36,846 nt of DNA. Origin: LMUY01 sp964242925 (lineage in GTDB: Bacteria; Pseudomonadota; Alphaproteobacteria; Acetobacterales; Acetobacteraceae). Below are positions 1-7,560 of the stretch, piece after piece. The notes under the pieces are model-generated. The model ran no database searches. It was not told the DNA's origin and saw only the letters and a program-made list of their open reading frames with translations. A program made the position numbers and the translations under genes. The stretch covers positions 1 to 36,846 of the forward strand of contig CAXTBW010000035.1 in the NCBI GenBank assembly GCA_964242925.1, written 5' to 3'. How positions within the stretch are numbered: position 1 is the stretch's first letter; each line of letters starts with the position of its first letter.

Positions 1-368
1 ACGAGGCGCCCGGCGAGGTGTTCCTCTACCAGGGCCGCAGCTACAAATCCTATCGGGGTATGGGCAGCATCGGCGCCATGGCCCGCGGTTCCGCCGACCG
101 TTATTTCCAGCAGGAGATCACCGACACGCTCAAGCTGGTGCCGGAGGGCATCGAAGGCCGCGTCGGCTACAAGGGCCCGGTCGCCGCCGTGGTGCACCAG
201 CTGGTGGGCGGCCTGCGCGCCGGCATGGGCTACACGGGAAGCGCCACGGTGGCCGACCTGCAAGCCAACACGCGCTTCCGCCGCATCACCGGCGCCGGCC
301 TGCGCGAGAGCCACGTCCACGACGTCGCCATCACCCGCGAAGCCCCCAACTACCGCCAGGAAGGCTAG
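1..368 (+). CDS. guaB: IMP dehydrogenase, C-terminal part (5' end outside window)
   Basis: The reading frame enters at base 3 and closes with TAG at 366-368, giving about 121 C-terminal residues. IMP dehydrogenase oxidises IMP to XMP with NAD+, the committed step of guanine nucleotide synthesis in the cytoplasm. The segment holds the strongly conserved flap and tail: GEVFLYQGRSYKSYRGMGS, then SADRYFQ with the Arg-Tyr pair of the flap, EGIEGRVGYKG, and the near-invariant tail GAGLRESHVHDV followed by EAPNYR. The catalytic Cys loop and CBS domains lie upstream of the window. The identification is firm from the tail alone. The gene is followed after 93 bp, containing a palindromic repeat, by a HAD gene on the same strand. 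Confidence 0.96.
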   Translation, partial: EAPGEVFLYQGRSYKSYRGMGSIGAMARGSADRYFQQEITDTLKLVPEGIEGRVGYKGPVAAVVHQLVGGLRAGMGYTGSATVADLQANTRFRRITGAGLRESHVHDVAITREAPNYRQEG

Positions 369-382
369 CGTGACGCAAGCGC

Positions 383-415
383 CGTCATGGCCGGACTTGA
401 TCCGGCCACCCACGG
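383..415. repeat. Dispersed palindromic repeat, family 1 (half copy)
   Basis: CGTCATGGCCGGACTTGATC followed by CGGCCACCCACG. The core TGGCCGGA / TCCGGCCA (388-408) is a perfect 8-bp inverted repeat around CTTGA. Related arms occur at 6337-6367, 12172-12520 and 34230-34336. It lies between guaB and the HAD gene. Translated in frame it reads MAGLDPATHG, which would wrongly extend the HAD protein at its N-terminus. Confidence 0.75.
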
Positions 416-461
416 GGCGCCGCACACACCGGCTCGGCAAGTCGTCACCGCGTCCCCGCGC

Positions 462-1121
462 ATGAAAGCCGTCATCTTCGACGCTTACGGCACGTTGCTG
501 GATGTCCATTCCGCGATGGAGCGCTTCGCCCCGCGCCTGGGCCCCGACTGGTCCGCAATCAGCCAGACGTGGCGCGCCAAGCAGCTGGAATACAGCTGGA
601 TCCGCACCCTGGCCGGCGAACACCGCGACTTCGCCTGCCTGACCCGCGAGGCGCTGGATTTCGCCGCCGCCAAGCACGGCGTAAGCGACGCCGCCCTCCT
701 GGACCAGGTCGAACAAGCCTACCGCCAGCTAACCGCCTACCCCGACGCCGCCCCTGTGCTCGAGCGCCTGCGCCGCATGGGCCTGGCGCGCGCCATCCTC
801 TCCAACGGCGAAACGCACATGCTGAACGAGGGCGTCCGCAACGCCGGGCTGCACGGCCTACTGGATGACGTGCTCAGCGTCGACCCGGCTGGCGTGTTCA
901 AGCCGGACCAGCGCGTCTACCAACTGGCCGTGGACCGCTTCGGCTGGGCGGCGTCCGAGATGGCGTTTCTGTCCTCCAACCCTTGGGACGCGTTCGGGGC
1001 CCACCGCTTTGGTTTCCGCGTGTTCTGGGTCAACCGCACCGGCCAGCCGGAGGAGTACGGCCTTCACTCCAAAGCAACGGTGCTGCCGGGCCTCGAGCCG
1101 CTGCTGCAAGCGCTGGCATGA
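462..1121 (+). CDS. Haloacid dehalogenase, type II (HAD superfamily hydrolase)
   Basis: 219 residues, matching (S)-2-haloacid dehalogenases, which hydrolyse 2-haloalkanoates to 2-hydroxyacids through an aspartyl-ester intermediate. HAD motif I is at the very N-terminus (KAVIFDAYGTLLD, nucleophile Asp about residue 7). Motif II is in AILSNG, and the Lys and acidic motifs are in VFKPDQRVYQLA and FLSSNPWDAFGA. The SNPWD and W-V-N signature is typical of type II dehalogenases. I chose the ATG at 462, which puts the nucleophile strand at the start; an in-frame ATG at 387 would add repeat-derived sequence. The stop overlaps the start of rsmB (ATGA). The physiological substrate is unknown; phosphatase activity is the alternative. 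Confidence 0.88.
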   Translation: MKAVIFDAYGTLLDVHSAMERFAPRLGPDWSAISQTWRAKQLEYSWIRTLAGEHRDFACLTREALDFAAAKHGVSDAALLDQVEQAYRQLTAYPDAAPVLERLRRMGLARAILSNGETHMLNEGVRNAGLHGLLDDVLSVDPAGVFKPDQRVYQLAVDRFGWAASEMAFLSSNPWDAFGAHRFGFRVFWVNRTGQPEEYGLHSKATVLPGLEPLLQALA

Positions 1122-2416
1122 CGCCCGCCGCGCGACTGGCTGGCGCCATCGAGCTGCTGACCGAGATCGACGCCTTCCCGCGCCGCCCGGCGGACGCCGT
1201 CGCCAACGCCTTCTTTCGCGACCGTCGCTTCATCGGCTCCGGCGACCGCCGCGCCGTCTCGGACCGCGCCTGGCGCGTGCTGCGAACCCGGCGCCGCCTG
1301 TCGTGGTGGCTGGACCGGGCGGGGGCCGCGCCTACCCCCCGCATGCTGGTCGCCGCCTCGCTGCTGCTGGAGGGCTGGACCCCGGCGGGAGTGAAGCAGT
1401 CCTACTCCGGCGGCCAGTACGGCCCGGCGCCCATGCTGGACTTGGAATTGGCCGCGGCCGCGCAGCTAGCTGGGCACACGCTCGATCACCCCGGCATGCC
1501 GGACGCGGTGCGGCTGGAGATGCCGGACTGGCTGCTGCCGCTGCTCGCAGCCCGGTTCGGCGACTCGCTCGCGGCCGAGATGGGAGCCATGGAGGCGGAG
1601 GCGCCGCTCGACATGCGGGTCAACCTGCTGCGCGGCACCCGGGACGAGGCCGCCGCCGCGCTGGCCGCGGAGGGGATCGAGTCGACGCCCACGCCGCTCT
1701 CCCCGTGGGGCCTGCGCGCGCGGGGTCGGCGGCCGGTCACGGCGGGCAAGGCGTTCCAGTCTGGCCTGGTGGAGATCCAGGACGAGGGCAGCCAACTGGT
1801 CGCCGCCCTGGTCGGCGCGGCGCCCTCGATGCGGGTGGCGGACTGGTGCGCGGGGGCCGGGGGCAAGACGCTGGCGCTGGCCATGACGATGCAGAACCAC
1901 GGCCACATCGTCGCCGCCGACGTGCACGATAAGCGGCTGGAGGGGGCAGTGCGCCGCCTGCGCCGGGCTGGGGTGCACAACGTTGAACAACATTTGATAG
2001 CGCCCGGCGATAAATGGACCAAGCGCCGCGCCGGCACGTTCGACCGCGTGCTGGTGGACGTCCCCTGCACCGGCGCCGGCACCTGGCGGCGCAATCCAGA
2101 CGCCCGCGCTCGGCTGCGCCCGCTCGACCTGGAAGAGTTGCTTCCCAAACAGGCCGCAATCCTGGACGATGCCTCGAGGCTGGTGCGGGCAGGGGGACGG
2201 CTGGTGTTCGCCACGTGCTCGCTGCTGCTGGAGGAGAACGAGGCGCAGGTGGACGCATTCCTTGCCCGGCATGCCGACTTCGCGGTGCTTCCGCTGGATC
2301 ACGCCTGGCCGCTGGACGGCCCCCCGCCATGCGCCGGGCCATACCTGTCACTGACGCCGAAACGCAACGAAACCGACGGGTTCTTCGCCGCCGTCCTCGA
2401 AAGATCGCCCGCATGA
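1118..2416 (+). CDS. rsmB: RsmB/NOP2-family rRNA (cytosine-5) methyltransferase
   Basis: 432 residues. The N-terminal third resembles the NusB-like RNA-binding region of RsmB-type enzymes (ELLTEID, ANAFFRDRRFIGSGDRRAVSD). The C-terminal two thirds form the SAM-dependent methyltransferase, with the SAM loop VADWCAGAGGKTLALA. Both RNA m5C cysteines are present: C317 in VDVPCTGAG and C367 in FATCSLL, the second being the expected nucleophile. Their 50-residue spacing equals that of the E. coli enzyme. It likely methylates 16S rRNA, although other family members modify different sites. It starts with an ATG overlapping the HAD stop and itself overlaps the GNAT start by ATGA, so the three genes look translationally coupled. 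Confidence 0.88.
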   Translation: MTPAARLAGAIELLTEIDAFPRRPADAVANAFFRDRRFIGSGDRRAVSDRAWRVLRTRRRLSWWLDRAGAAPTPRMLVAASLLLEGWTPAGVKQSYSGGQYGPAPMLDLELAAAAQLAGHTLDHPGMPDAVRLEMPDWLLPLLAARFGDSLAAEMGAMEAEAPLDMRVNLLRGTRDEAAAALAAEGIESTPTPLSPWGLRARGRRPVTAGKAFQSGLVEIQDEGSQLVAALVGAAPSMRVADWCAGAGGKTLALAMTMQNHGHIVAADVHDKRLEGAVRRLRRAGVHNVEQHLIAPGDKWTKRRAGTFDRVLVDVPCTGAGTWRRNPDARARLRPLDLEELLPKQAAILDDASRLVRAGGRLVFATCSLLLEENEAQVDAFLARHADFAVLPLDHAWPLDGPPPCAGPYLSLTPKRNETDGFFAAVLERSPA

Positions 2417-2976
2417 TCGCGGTGCGCCGCGCCCGCCCGTCCGACGCGCCGCTGATTGGCGCGGTGCACGTTGCGGCGTGGCGCAGCGCCTACCCCGGGA
2501 TCTTGCCGGAGAACTACCTTGCCGGGTTGTCGGTCACTCGCCAGGCGGCCTACTACGATCGGCAAATCCGCTCGGGGGCCGGAGTTTACGTCGCCATTGC
2601 CTCCGGCCTCGACGTGCCTGGCGGGGCAGGGCCGCGCGTGGTCGGCTACACGACCGTCGGGCGAACCGCCACGACGCTGCCCGGCGGCCTCGAGATCGAT
2701 GGCGAGGTGGAGACGCTCTACGTGCTCGACGATTGGCGCGACAAGGGCGTCGGCCGCCGCCTCATCCGCACCGGCGCCGCCCATCTGGCCGCCGAGGGCA
2801 GCCGCGCCGCCTTCCTCTGGGTGCTGCGCGATAACCCGAGCCGCTGGTTTTACCAACGTCTCGGTGGCCGACCGGCGGCAGAGGCAAGCACCCGCGTCGC
2901 CGGCGTGGCCGTCCCGCAGCTCGCCTACACCTGGAACCCGATCGAGCGCCTGATCGCCGCTTCTCCCGCGACCTAG
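2413..2976 (+). CDS. GNAT family N-acetyltransferase
   Basis: 187 residues, a single Gcn5-related acetyltransferase domain. Visible signatures are the N-terminal IAVRRARPSDAPLI, the central VETLYVLDDWRDKGVGRRLI (beta4 plus the acetyl-CoA pyrophosphate loop R-D-K-G-V-G), and the late W-x-L-x-D-N-x-x-x-x-x-FYQRLGG typical of the fold. The acceptor substrate cannot be read from sequence; small molecules or protein N-termini are both possible. Its ATG overlaps the rsmB stop. It converges with the TetR gene: its stop (2974-2976) and the TetR stop (2973-2975) overlap. Confidence 0.85.
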   Translation: MIAVRRARPSDAPLIGAVHVAAWRSAYPGILPENYLAGLSVTRQAAYYDRQIRSGAGVYVAIASGLDVPGGAGPRVVGYTTVGRTATTLPGGLEIDGEVETLYVLDDWRDKGVGRRLIRTGAAHLAAEGSRAAFLWVLRDNPSRWFYQRLGGRPAAEASTRVAGVAVPQLAYTWNPIERLIAASPAT

Positions 2977-3575
2977 CCGGTCGAGCCTCCCCGCTCCGCA
3001 TTTGCGAGCACCGCATCCAGGTTGCGCCGCGCCACTTCGAGAACTTTCGCGTCATCGGTGACCATCAAGGCGGCAGTTGCCCCATCGATGAGCAGAAGTA
3101 TCTGCCGCGCTAGCATCGCCGACTCCCGGTAGCCCGCCGTTCGAGCAAGAGCTTCCAGAAATTCAACCACCTGGGCGTGGTGCTCGGCGGCGACGTCCCG
3201 CAACCAAACGGTCGGTTTGGCATGTTCCGCAATGGCGTTCATGAACGCGCAACCAGTGAACCGGCCGCGGTGATACCACTCGCCCAACGCCTCCCCGACG
3301 CCCGCAAGCTGCGACGCCGCGTCCGGTCCTGATGCCGTCACCGCGGCGAAAAACGCCGTCCGCCAGTCGGCGCCCTCGCGATCGAGCACTTCCCGCAGCA
3401 ACGCATCCTTGGAGCCGAACCGGCTGTATAGCGTCATCTTCGAGGCTCCGGCCGCAGCAAGAATGGCGTCCACGCCGGTCGCATGGATTCCATCACGGCA
3501 GAATAAATCACGCGCGGCATCGAGGATTCGCTCGTGGGCGGGGTGCGGGCGCGGTTGCAGTGCTGTTTCAGTCAC
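2973..3575 (-). CDS. TetR/AcrR family transcriptional regulator
   Basis: 200 residues from a GTG at 3575. An AGGG element lies about 10 nt upstream of it; no in-frame ATG gives a sensible start. The N-terminal helix-turn-helix is classical: RILDAARDLFCRDGIHATGV, then ILAAAGASKMTLYSRFGSKD. The C-terminal ligand domain resembles the LmrA/YxaF-like subgroup (EWYHRGRFTGCAFMNAI, RQILLLIDGATAALM). It is divergently arranged with the osmC-like/ACAD-like/rhodanese genes across 156 bp containing a palindrome (3655-3668), so it most likely represses itself and that operon. The inducer is unknown; the operon's products suggest a reactive or sulfur-containing compound (inference). Confidence 0.88.
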   Translation of the reverse strand: MTETALQPRPHPAHERILDAARDLFCRDGIHATGVDAILAAAGASKMTLYSRFGSKDALLREVLDREGADWRTAFFAAVTASGPDAASQLAGVGEALGEWYHRGRFTGCAFMNAIAEHAKPTVWLRDVAAEHHAQVVEFLEALARTAGYRESAMLARQILLLIDGATAALMVTDDAKVLEVARRNLDAVLANAERGGSTG

Positions 3576-3652
3576 GGCGACGACCCTGGCAAGCCTTGCT
3601 CGCCGCCGCAAGGCGCTCGCGCTGGCATGCCAATTGCTTAATGCCGAGTGAG

Positions 3653-3670
3653 AGACAGACCGTTCTGTAT
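3653..3670. promoter_or_regulatory. Candidate TetR operator
   Basis: AGACAGACCGTTCTGTAT contains ACAGA-CCGT-TCTGT, an inverted repeat centred between the divergent TetR and osmC-like genes, 61 nt before the osmC-like ATG. The AGACCG...TCTGT layout resembles known operators of LmrA/YxaF-like TetR proteins. No other palindrome stands out in this intergenic region. Confidence 0.55.
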
Positions 3671-3731
3671 CGCCTAAGGTGAATGGCACAGTCGGCGCAG
3701 GGCCGGCCTTGTCACCAAAAGGAGACTGCCG

Positions 3732-4286
3732 ATGAGCGCAGCAACCAAGATTGAACCCGGCCCAGGCGCGATGACCGGGTGCCTCGCCCCAATCGACAAG
3801 GGCGGCCTGGAGCAGCTGATCGCCAAGGGACGCGCTGACCCGACGGCGATCAAGACGCTCAAGTGCAAGACCATCGCGGAAGGCCGCTTCCGTCACCTCA
3901 ACATGATTCGCGACTTGCCGCCCTACATTGTGGACGAGCCGCCCGGCCTGCTCGGCGACGACACCGCGCCCAACCCGTCGGAGGCCTCGCTCGCCGCTCT
4001 CGGCTCGTGCCTGGCTGTCGGCATCCACGCCAATGCCGTGGCGCGCAACATCACCGTCCGCTCGCTGGAGCTGGAGCTGGAGGCGGACATCAACATCACC
4101 GCCGTCTGGGGCACTGGCGACACCAGCCCGAAGCCGGTCGGCTTCGACGCTGTGCGCGTCAAGGTGCACCTGGACGCCGACGCCCCGCAGGAGGAGCTGG
4201 ACGCTCTGGTCGCACACGCGCGCACCTGGTCGCCGGTCGCCAACACGTTCAGCAAGCCCGTCCCGGTGAACTGCGAACGCGCCTGA
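3732..4286 (+). CDS. OsmC-like family protein lacking the second active-site Cys
   Basis: 184 residues; AAGGAG lies 7 nt before the ATG. The OsmC/Ohr fold is recognised from the region with T-A-P-N-P-S-E-A-S-L-A-A-L-G-S-C-L (peroxidatic-type Cys93) through V-R-V-K-V-H-L. In active OsmC/Ohr peroxidases a second Cys sits in a C-P-V-x-N-T motif near the C-terminus. Here the motif reads W-S-P-V-A-N-T-F, so the cysteine is Ser167. A two-Cys organic hydroperoxide reductase mechanism is therefore unlikely, unless another Cys (for example in LKCKTI) substitutes. It is first in an operon with the ACAD-like and rhodanese genes and probably regulated by the divergent TetR. A binding or carrier role for a thiol or acyl compound is possible but unproven. 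Confidence 0.82.
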   Translation: MSAATKIEPGPGAMTGCLAPIDKGGLEQLIAKGRADPTAIKTLKCKTIAEGRFRHLNMIRDLPPYIVDEPPGLLGDDTAPNPSEASLAALGSCLAVGIHANAVARNITVRSLELELEADINITAVWGTGDTSPKPVGFDAVRVKVHLDADAPQEELDALVAHARTWSPVANTFSKPVPVNCERA

Positions 4287-4311
4287 TCCACCCCCGCCAG
4301 GAGCGCCGCCC

Positions 4312-5430
4312 GTGAGTGAACTGCTCGCCGCCGCACGGATGCAACCAAGTCAGGCGCCGCTGCTCGCGGACCTGCTGGACGCGGAACTCGCGCCCCTGGT
4401 GGATCGGATCGACGAAGGCTTCTACCCGGCCGCCGCCATGCGCCGGATGGGCGAGGCGGGGGCGTTCAACCGCCACCTCGCCCAATTCGCCGGCTTGTCC
4501 GGCAAACAGGACCTCGGCGGCGCGGTGGCCGCGATGGCCAAGGTGGCGGCGCTGTGCATGTCGACCGCGTTCATCACCTGGTGCCAGGACGCGTGCGGCT
4601 GGTACCTCGAGAACACCGACAACGCCAGCCTGCGCGACCGCCTGCAGCCAGGCATCGCGGACGGCGCGCTGATGGGCGGGACGGGGCTGTCGAACCCGAT
4701 CAAGGCGCTATCGGGCATCGAGAACTTCGCTCTGCGCGCCACCCGGGCCGAAGGCGGCTACGTCGTGTCGGGCGTGCTGCCCTGGGTTAGCAACCTCGGC
4801 GAGGGGCACTGGTTCGGCACCGTGTTCCAGGACGCGGACGACCCGGCGCACAGACTGATGGCGATGGTCCAATGCGGCCAGCCCGGCGTCGAGATCCGCC
4901 AGAACGTGCGCTTCTCCACCCTCGAGGGCACCGGCACGTACTCGGTCCGCTTCCGCCGCGCTTTCATTGCCGACGACATGCTGCTCGCCGACCCGCTCGG
5001 CGACATGATCGCCCGCATCCGTCCCGGCTTCATCCTGCTGCAGACCGGGATGGGCCTGGGCGTTATCCGGGCCAGCATCGACGCCATGTTGCAGGCTGAC
5101 GTGAGCCAGGAGCGCACCAACCGCTTCCTGCCCCGTCGCCCGCCGTATTTCGAGGACGCCCTGGCCGCGCTCCACGCCAGGATCGTGCGTCTTGCCGCGA
5201 CCCCGCGCGATGGGTCGGCGGATTTCGTGCGGGAGGTGCTGCAGACCCGGTTGCAGGTCGGGGAGCTCACCCTGCAGGCGACAGAGGCCGCCATGCTGCA
5301 CACGGGCGCCCGCGCGTTCATCGCTGGCTCGCCGGTGCAACGCCGCCTGCGAGAGGGATATTTCGTAGCGATGATAACGCCTTCCACCCGACACCTGAAG
5401 CAGGAACTGAGCCGACTGGATGCCAACTGA
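4312..5430 (+). CDS. Acyl-CoA dehydrogenase-like flavoprotein
   Basis: 372 residues from a GTG, with AGGAG 8-9 nt upstream. The order follows the ACAD fold: N-terminal helical domain (RMGEAGAFNRHLAQFAGL), a middle beta domain with G-G-T-G-L-S-N-P and YVVSGVLPWVSN (FAD contacts), and a C-terminal four-helix bundle. In true ACADs the C-terminal Y-E-G-T region carries the base Glu; the equivalent tail here, MITPSTRHLKQEL (from about residue 354), has no such Glu. Sequences of this type include flavin-dependent monooxygenases related to DszC and SfnB, so oxygenation of a sulfur or other heteroatom substrate is a reasonable guess, helped by the rhodanese next door. The substrate is unknown. Confidence 0.78.
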   Translation: MSELLAAARMQPSQAPLLADLLDAELAPLVDRIDEGFYPAAAMRRMGEAGAFNRHLAQFAGLSGKQDLGGAVAAMAKVAALCMSTAFITWCQDACGWYLENTDNASLRDRLQPGIADGALMGGTGLSNPIKALSGIENFALRATRAEGGYVVSGVLPWVSNLGEGHWFGTVFQDADDPAHRLMAMVQCGQPGVEIRQNVRFSTLEGTGTYSVRFRRAFIADDMLLADPLGDMIARIRPGFILLQTGMGLGVIRASIDAMLQADVSQERTNRFLPRRPPYFEDALAALHARIVRLAATPRDGSADFVREVLQTRLQVGELTLQATEAAMLHTGARAFIAGSPVQRRLREGYFVAMITPSTRHLKQELSRLDAN

Positions 5431-5455
5431 CCTCAACCCAGCAGGAGTGCTCGAC

Positions 5456-6313
5456 ATGTCCGACAAGATCCTGATCTCGCCCGCCGAACTGACCAGCCTG
5501 ATGGAAGACGGCAATACCGTCATCATCGACACCCGCTCGCCCGAGAACTACGCGGCCGGGCACATCGAGGGCGCGGTGAACATGTTCGAGATTTTCACCT
5601 ACCTCGCCACGTCGACGAAGGAGGGCATGGCGGAGCTGAAGCAGACCTTCATCGGCGCGTTCGGCGCGGCCGGCGTCGGCGGCGACGAGACGGTGGTGTT
5701 CTACGAGGGCTCGATGAACTCGGGCTTCGGCATGTCCTGCCGGGGCTACTACCTGCTGAGCTTCCTCGGCTGCTCCAACGCGCGAATCCTGCACGGCGGT
5801 CTGGCGGCGTGGCAGGCGGCCGGCCTCCCCGTCACGACCGAGGCCTCGACGCCGCAGCCCAAGGCGTTCCCCGCGTCCGCGGCCGGCGAGCACATGATGC
5901 TTGACAAGGACGACATGCTGCAGGCGCTGGACGACGCCGAGATCGTCAAGCTGGACGTGCGCGATGTGGACGAGTGGATCGGCGCCTCGTCGTCGCCGTA
6001 TGGCCCAGACTTCTGCCCCCGCAAGGGTCGCATTCCCGGCGCGAAGTGGCTGGAATGGTATCGCCTGATGAAGCCGACGCCGGCCGGGCCGATGTTCAAG
6101 TCGAAGGACGAGTTGCTGGCCGAGTTGCACACCGTGGGCGTGAAGCCGGAGACGCCCGTCTACCTCTACTGCTTCAAGGGCGCTCGGGCATCCAATTCCC
6201 TGGTGGCCCTGCGCGAGGCGGGGATCAAGGACGTGCGCATGTATTTCGGTTCGTGGAACGAGTGGAGCCGCGACCCCGCCCTCCCAATCGAAACCGGCCT
6301 GCCGCACGCCTAG
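5456..6313 (+). CDS. Two-domain rhodanese-type sulfurtransferase
   Basis: 285 residues from the ATG at 5456, which has CAGGAG 8 nt upstream; an in-frame ATG at 5420 inside the previous gene has no such site. Two rhodanese modules are visible. The N-terminal one (VIIDTRSPENYAAGHIEGA through ILHGGLAAW) has no Cys at the usual loop position and is probably structural. The C-terminal one (KLDVRDVDEW through YFGSWNEWSRDP) carries the active-site loop YCFKGARAS with Cys239, expected to form the persulfide. This matches thiosulfate or mercaptopyruvate sulfurtransferases, although the loop C-F-K-G-A-R differs from CGSGVTA, so donor preference is open. It is the last gene of the TetR-controlled operon and ends before a hairpin at 6337-6367. 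Confidence 0.88.
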   Translation: MSDKILISPAELTSLMEDGNTVIIDTRSPENYAAGHIEGAVNMFEIFTYLATSTKEGMAELKQTFIGAFGAAGVGGDETVVFYEGSMNSGFGMSCRGYYLLSFLGCSNARILHGGLAAWQAAGLPVTTEASTPQPKAFPASAAGEHMMLDKDDMLQALDDAEIVKLDVRDVDEWIGASSSPYGPDFCPRKGRIPGAKWLEWYRLMKPTPAGPMFKSKDELLAELHTVGVKPETPVYLYCFKGARASNSLVALREAGIKDVRMYFGSWNEWSRDPALPIETGLPHA

Positions 6314-6336
6314 CCGTTTCGCCCCACCCGTCATGC

Positions 6337-6367
6337 CGTCATGCCAGGGCTTTACCCTGGCATGACG
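6337..6367. terminator. Perfect 13-bp hairpin (repeat family 1), possible bidirectional terminator
   Basis: CGTCATGCCAGGG (6337-6349), loop CTTTA, then CCCTGGCATGACG (6355-6367): a perfect inverted repeat. It sits between the convergent rhodanese and bamE genes, where a shared terminator would be expected. A T-run follows only weakly, so termination is inferred. The sequence belongs to the dispersed repeat family also found at 383, 12172-12520 and 34230. Confidence 0.6.
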
Positions 6368-6380
6368 GTTTGGGCGCGGG

Positions 6381-6878
6381 TTACTTCGACCCGAAGCTCG
6401 CCCCGTTGCCGCCGCCTGAAGCGGCCGGGCCGGCGGAGAACTTTCCGACGTTGCCAAGCAGCATCTGCATGAACGACGCTTCGCTGCCCGGTGAAGGCGT
6501 CGCGCGCGACACGACGTCGACAGGCTGCGCATCGTCCTGGTTCAACTGCTTGACCGACCGCAGCACCCCGCCGCTGTCGAACACCATCGTCACCACCTGC
6601 TGGCTGTTGATGCCCTGGACGCGACCGACCCGCGGCTGCGTGACCTCGCTGATGTAGATCCAGGTGTTGTCGTCGAACGTCGCCTTGGCGGTCGGCGAAC
6701 CGATCAGGCTCGTCACGTCCGCACGCGTCGAAGTGCCGGGCGTCAGCTCCTTCAGCCGATCGACGTCGACCTTGTTGCCCCGCACTTGCGGCCGGTACTC
6801 GATCGCCGAGCAGCCGCCAAGCAGCGCGGGCGCGGAAAGAGCGAGGAGGAACAGGATCGCCGGGCGTCGCAAGGGCAT
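6381..6878 (-). CDS. bamE: Outer membrane protein assembly factor BamE (SmpA/OmlA family lipoprotein)
   Basis: 165 residues. It opens with a lipoprotein signal peptide (LLALSAPALLGGCSA); the lipobox L-G-G-C gives a lipidated Cys23. The mature part has the BamE core: KVDVDRLKELTPGTSTRADVTSLIGSP (the P-G-x-S-x-x-D-V-x-x-x-x-G-x-P hallmark), then WIYISE and VVTMVFDSGGVLRSVKQL. A low-complexity Gly/Ala tail follows. It would sit in the inner leaflet of the outer membrane as an accessory of the BAM beta-barrel insertion machine. It is divergent from the ubiquinol-cytochrome c chaperone gene, the usual alphaproteobacterial neighbour. Confidence 0.92.
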   Translation of the reverse strand: MPLRRPAILFLLALSAPALLGGCSAIEYRPQVRGNKVDVDRLKELTPGTSTRADVTSLIGSPTAKATFDDNTWIYISEVTQPRVGRVQGINSQQVVTMVFDSGGVLRSVKQLNQDDAQPVDVVSRATPSPGSEASFMQMLLGNVGKFSAGPAASGGGNGASFGSK

Positions 6879-7023
6879 GGTCCTCGGGTGCTATGCTTGA
6901 CCCGGCAGGTGGCCGCGTTATCTGCCGGGGTGGATCGGCGCGTGGCCGCATCCGTGCCGGCGTGGCGTGTCATGCCTGACCGTCCGATGTCAACGGCTTG
7001 GTATCGTTTGGGGTGGTTGCGCC

Positions 7024-7560
7024 ATGGCGCTGTTTGGTTTGTTGGGACGCGGCCGGCATGAACGCACCGGGTTCGAGTTATATTCGACCGCGGTGGCCGC
7101 CGCACGCGCGCCTTACCTGTATGCGGAACTCGGCGTGCCCGACACGCTGGATGGCCGCTTCGACTTGGTCGCCCTATACGCCTGCATGCTAATCCGCCGC
7201 CTGCGCCGGCTGCCGCCGCCCGGCCACGCCCTGGCCCAAGCGGTGTTCGACGCGATGTTCTCCGACATGGACATCAACCTGCGCGAACTGGGCGTCAGCG
7301 ACATGGCGATTGCGCGCAACGTCCGAGCTATGTGGGAGGCGTTCCACGGCCGCGCCCTGGCCTACGAGGCGGCGCTGGACGATCCCGACCCGGCCGTGCT
7401 CGACGCCGCCCTCGCGCGCAACGTATGGCGCGCCGGGGGCGTGGACCAGGCGGCTCGGCTGGGGGCGATCGCCCGCGAGCAGATGCGCCTCGTCGAGGCC
7501 ACGCCCGCCGAGTCGCTGTTCGCCGGCCAGGTCCGCTTCGCCGAGCCCGCCGGCGCATGA
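7024..7560 (+). CDS. Ubiquinol-cytochrome c chaperone (CBP3 family)
   Basis: 178 residues. The family assists maturation of cytochrome b and assembly of the bc1 complex, being the bacterial counterpart of mitochondrial Cbp3/UQCC1. Conserved blocks seen are a middle region (DTLDGRFDLVALYACMLIRRL), then FDAMFSDMDINLRELGVSD, which is the family hallmark, and KALAYEAAL-like FHGRALAYEAALDD. I chose the ATG at 7024 because upstream in-frame codons add no conserved sequence. The end overlaps the DUF177 start (ATGA). Its place beside bamE and before DUF177/rpmF is the standard alphaproteobacterial arrangement. Confidence 0.9.
   Translation: MALFGLLGRGRHERTGFELYSTAVAAARAPYLYAELGVPDTLDGRFDLVALYACMLIRRLRRLPPPGHALAQAVFDAMFSDMDINLRELGVSDMAIARNVRAMWEAFHGRALAYEAALDDPDPAVLDAALARNVWRAGGVDQAARLGAIAREQMRLVEATPAESLFAGQVRFAEPAGA

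Noticed and set aside
387..461. Upstream start for the HAD protein (MAGLDPATHG...)
   Set aside because: The peptide is the translation of a palindromic repeat; the HAD fold starts at the ATG at 462.
1466..2302. Long minus-strand reading frames opposite rsmB, and similar ones opposite most genes
   Set aside because: GC-rich sequence produces long antisense frames; they show Arg/Ala/Pro-rich composition and no domain, while the plus strand encodes a complete enzyme.
5420..5455. Earlier ATG for the rhodanese
   Set aside because: It lies within the ACAD-like gene without a ribosome binding site; the ATG at 5456 has CAGGAG at good spacing.
6897..6923. TTGACC...TTATCT as promoter for the ubiquinol-cytochrome c chaperone gene
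   Set aside because: The 15-bp spacer is short and the site is about 100 bp from the start; too weak to list as a feature.
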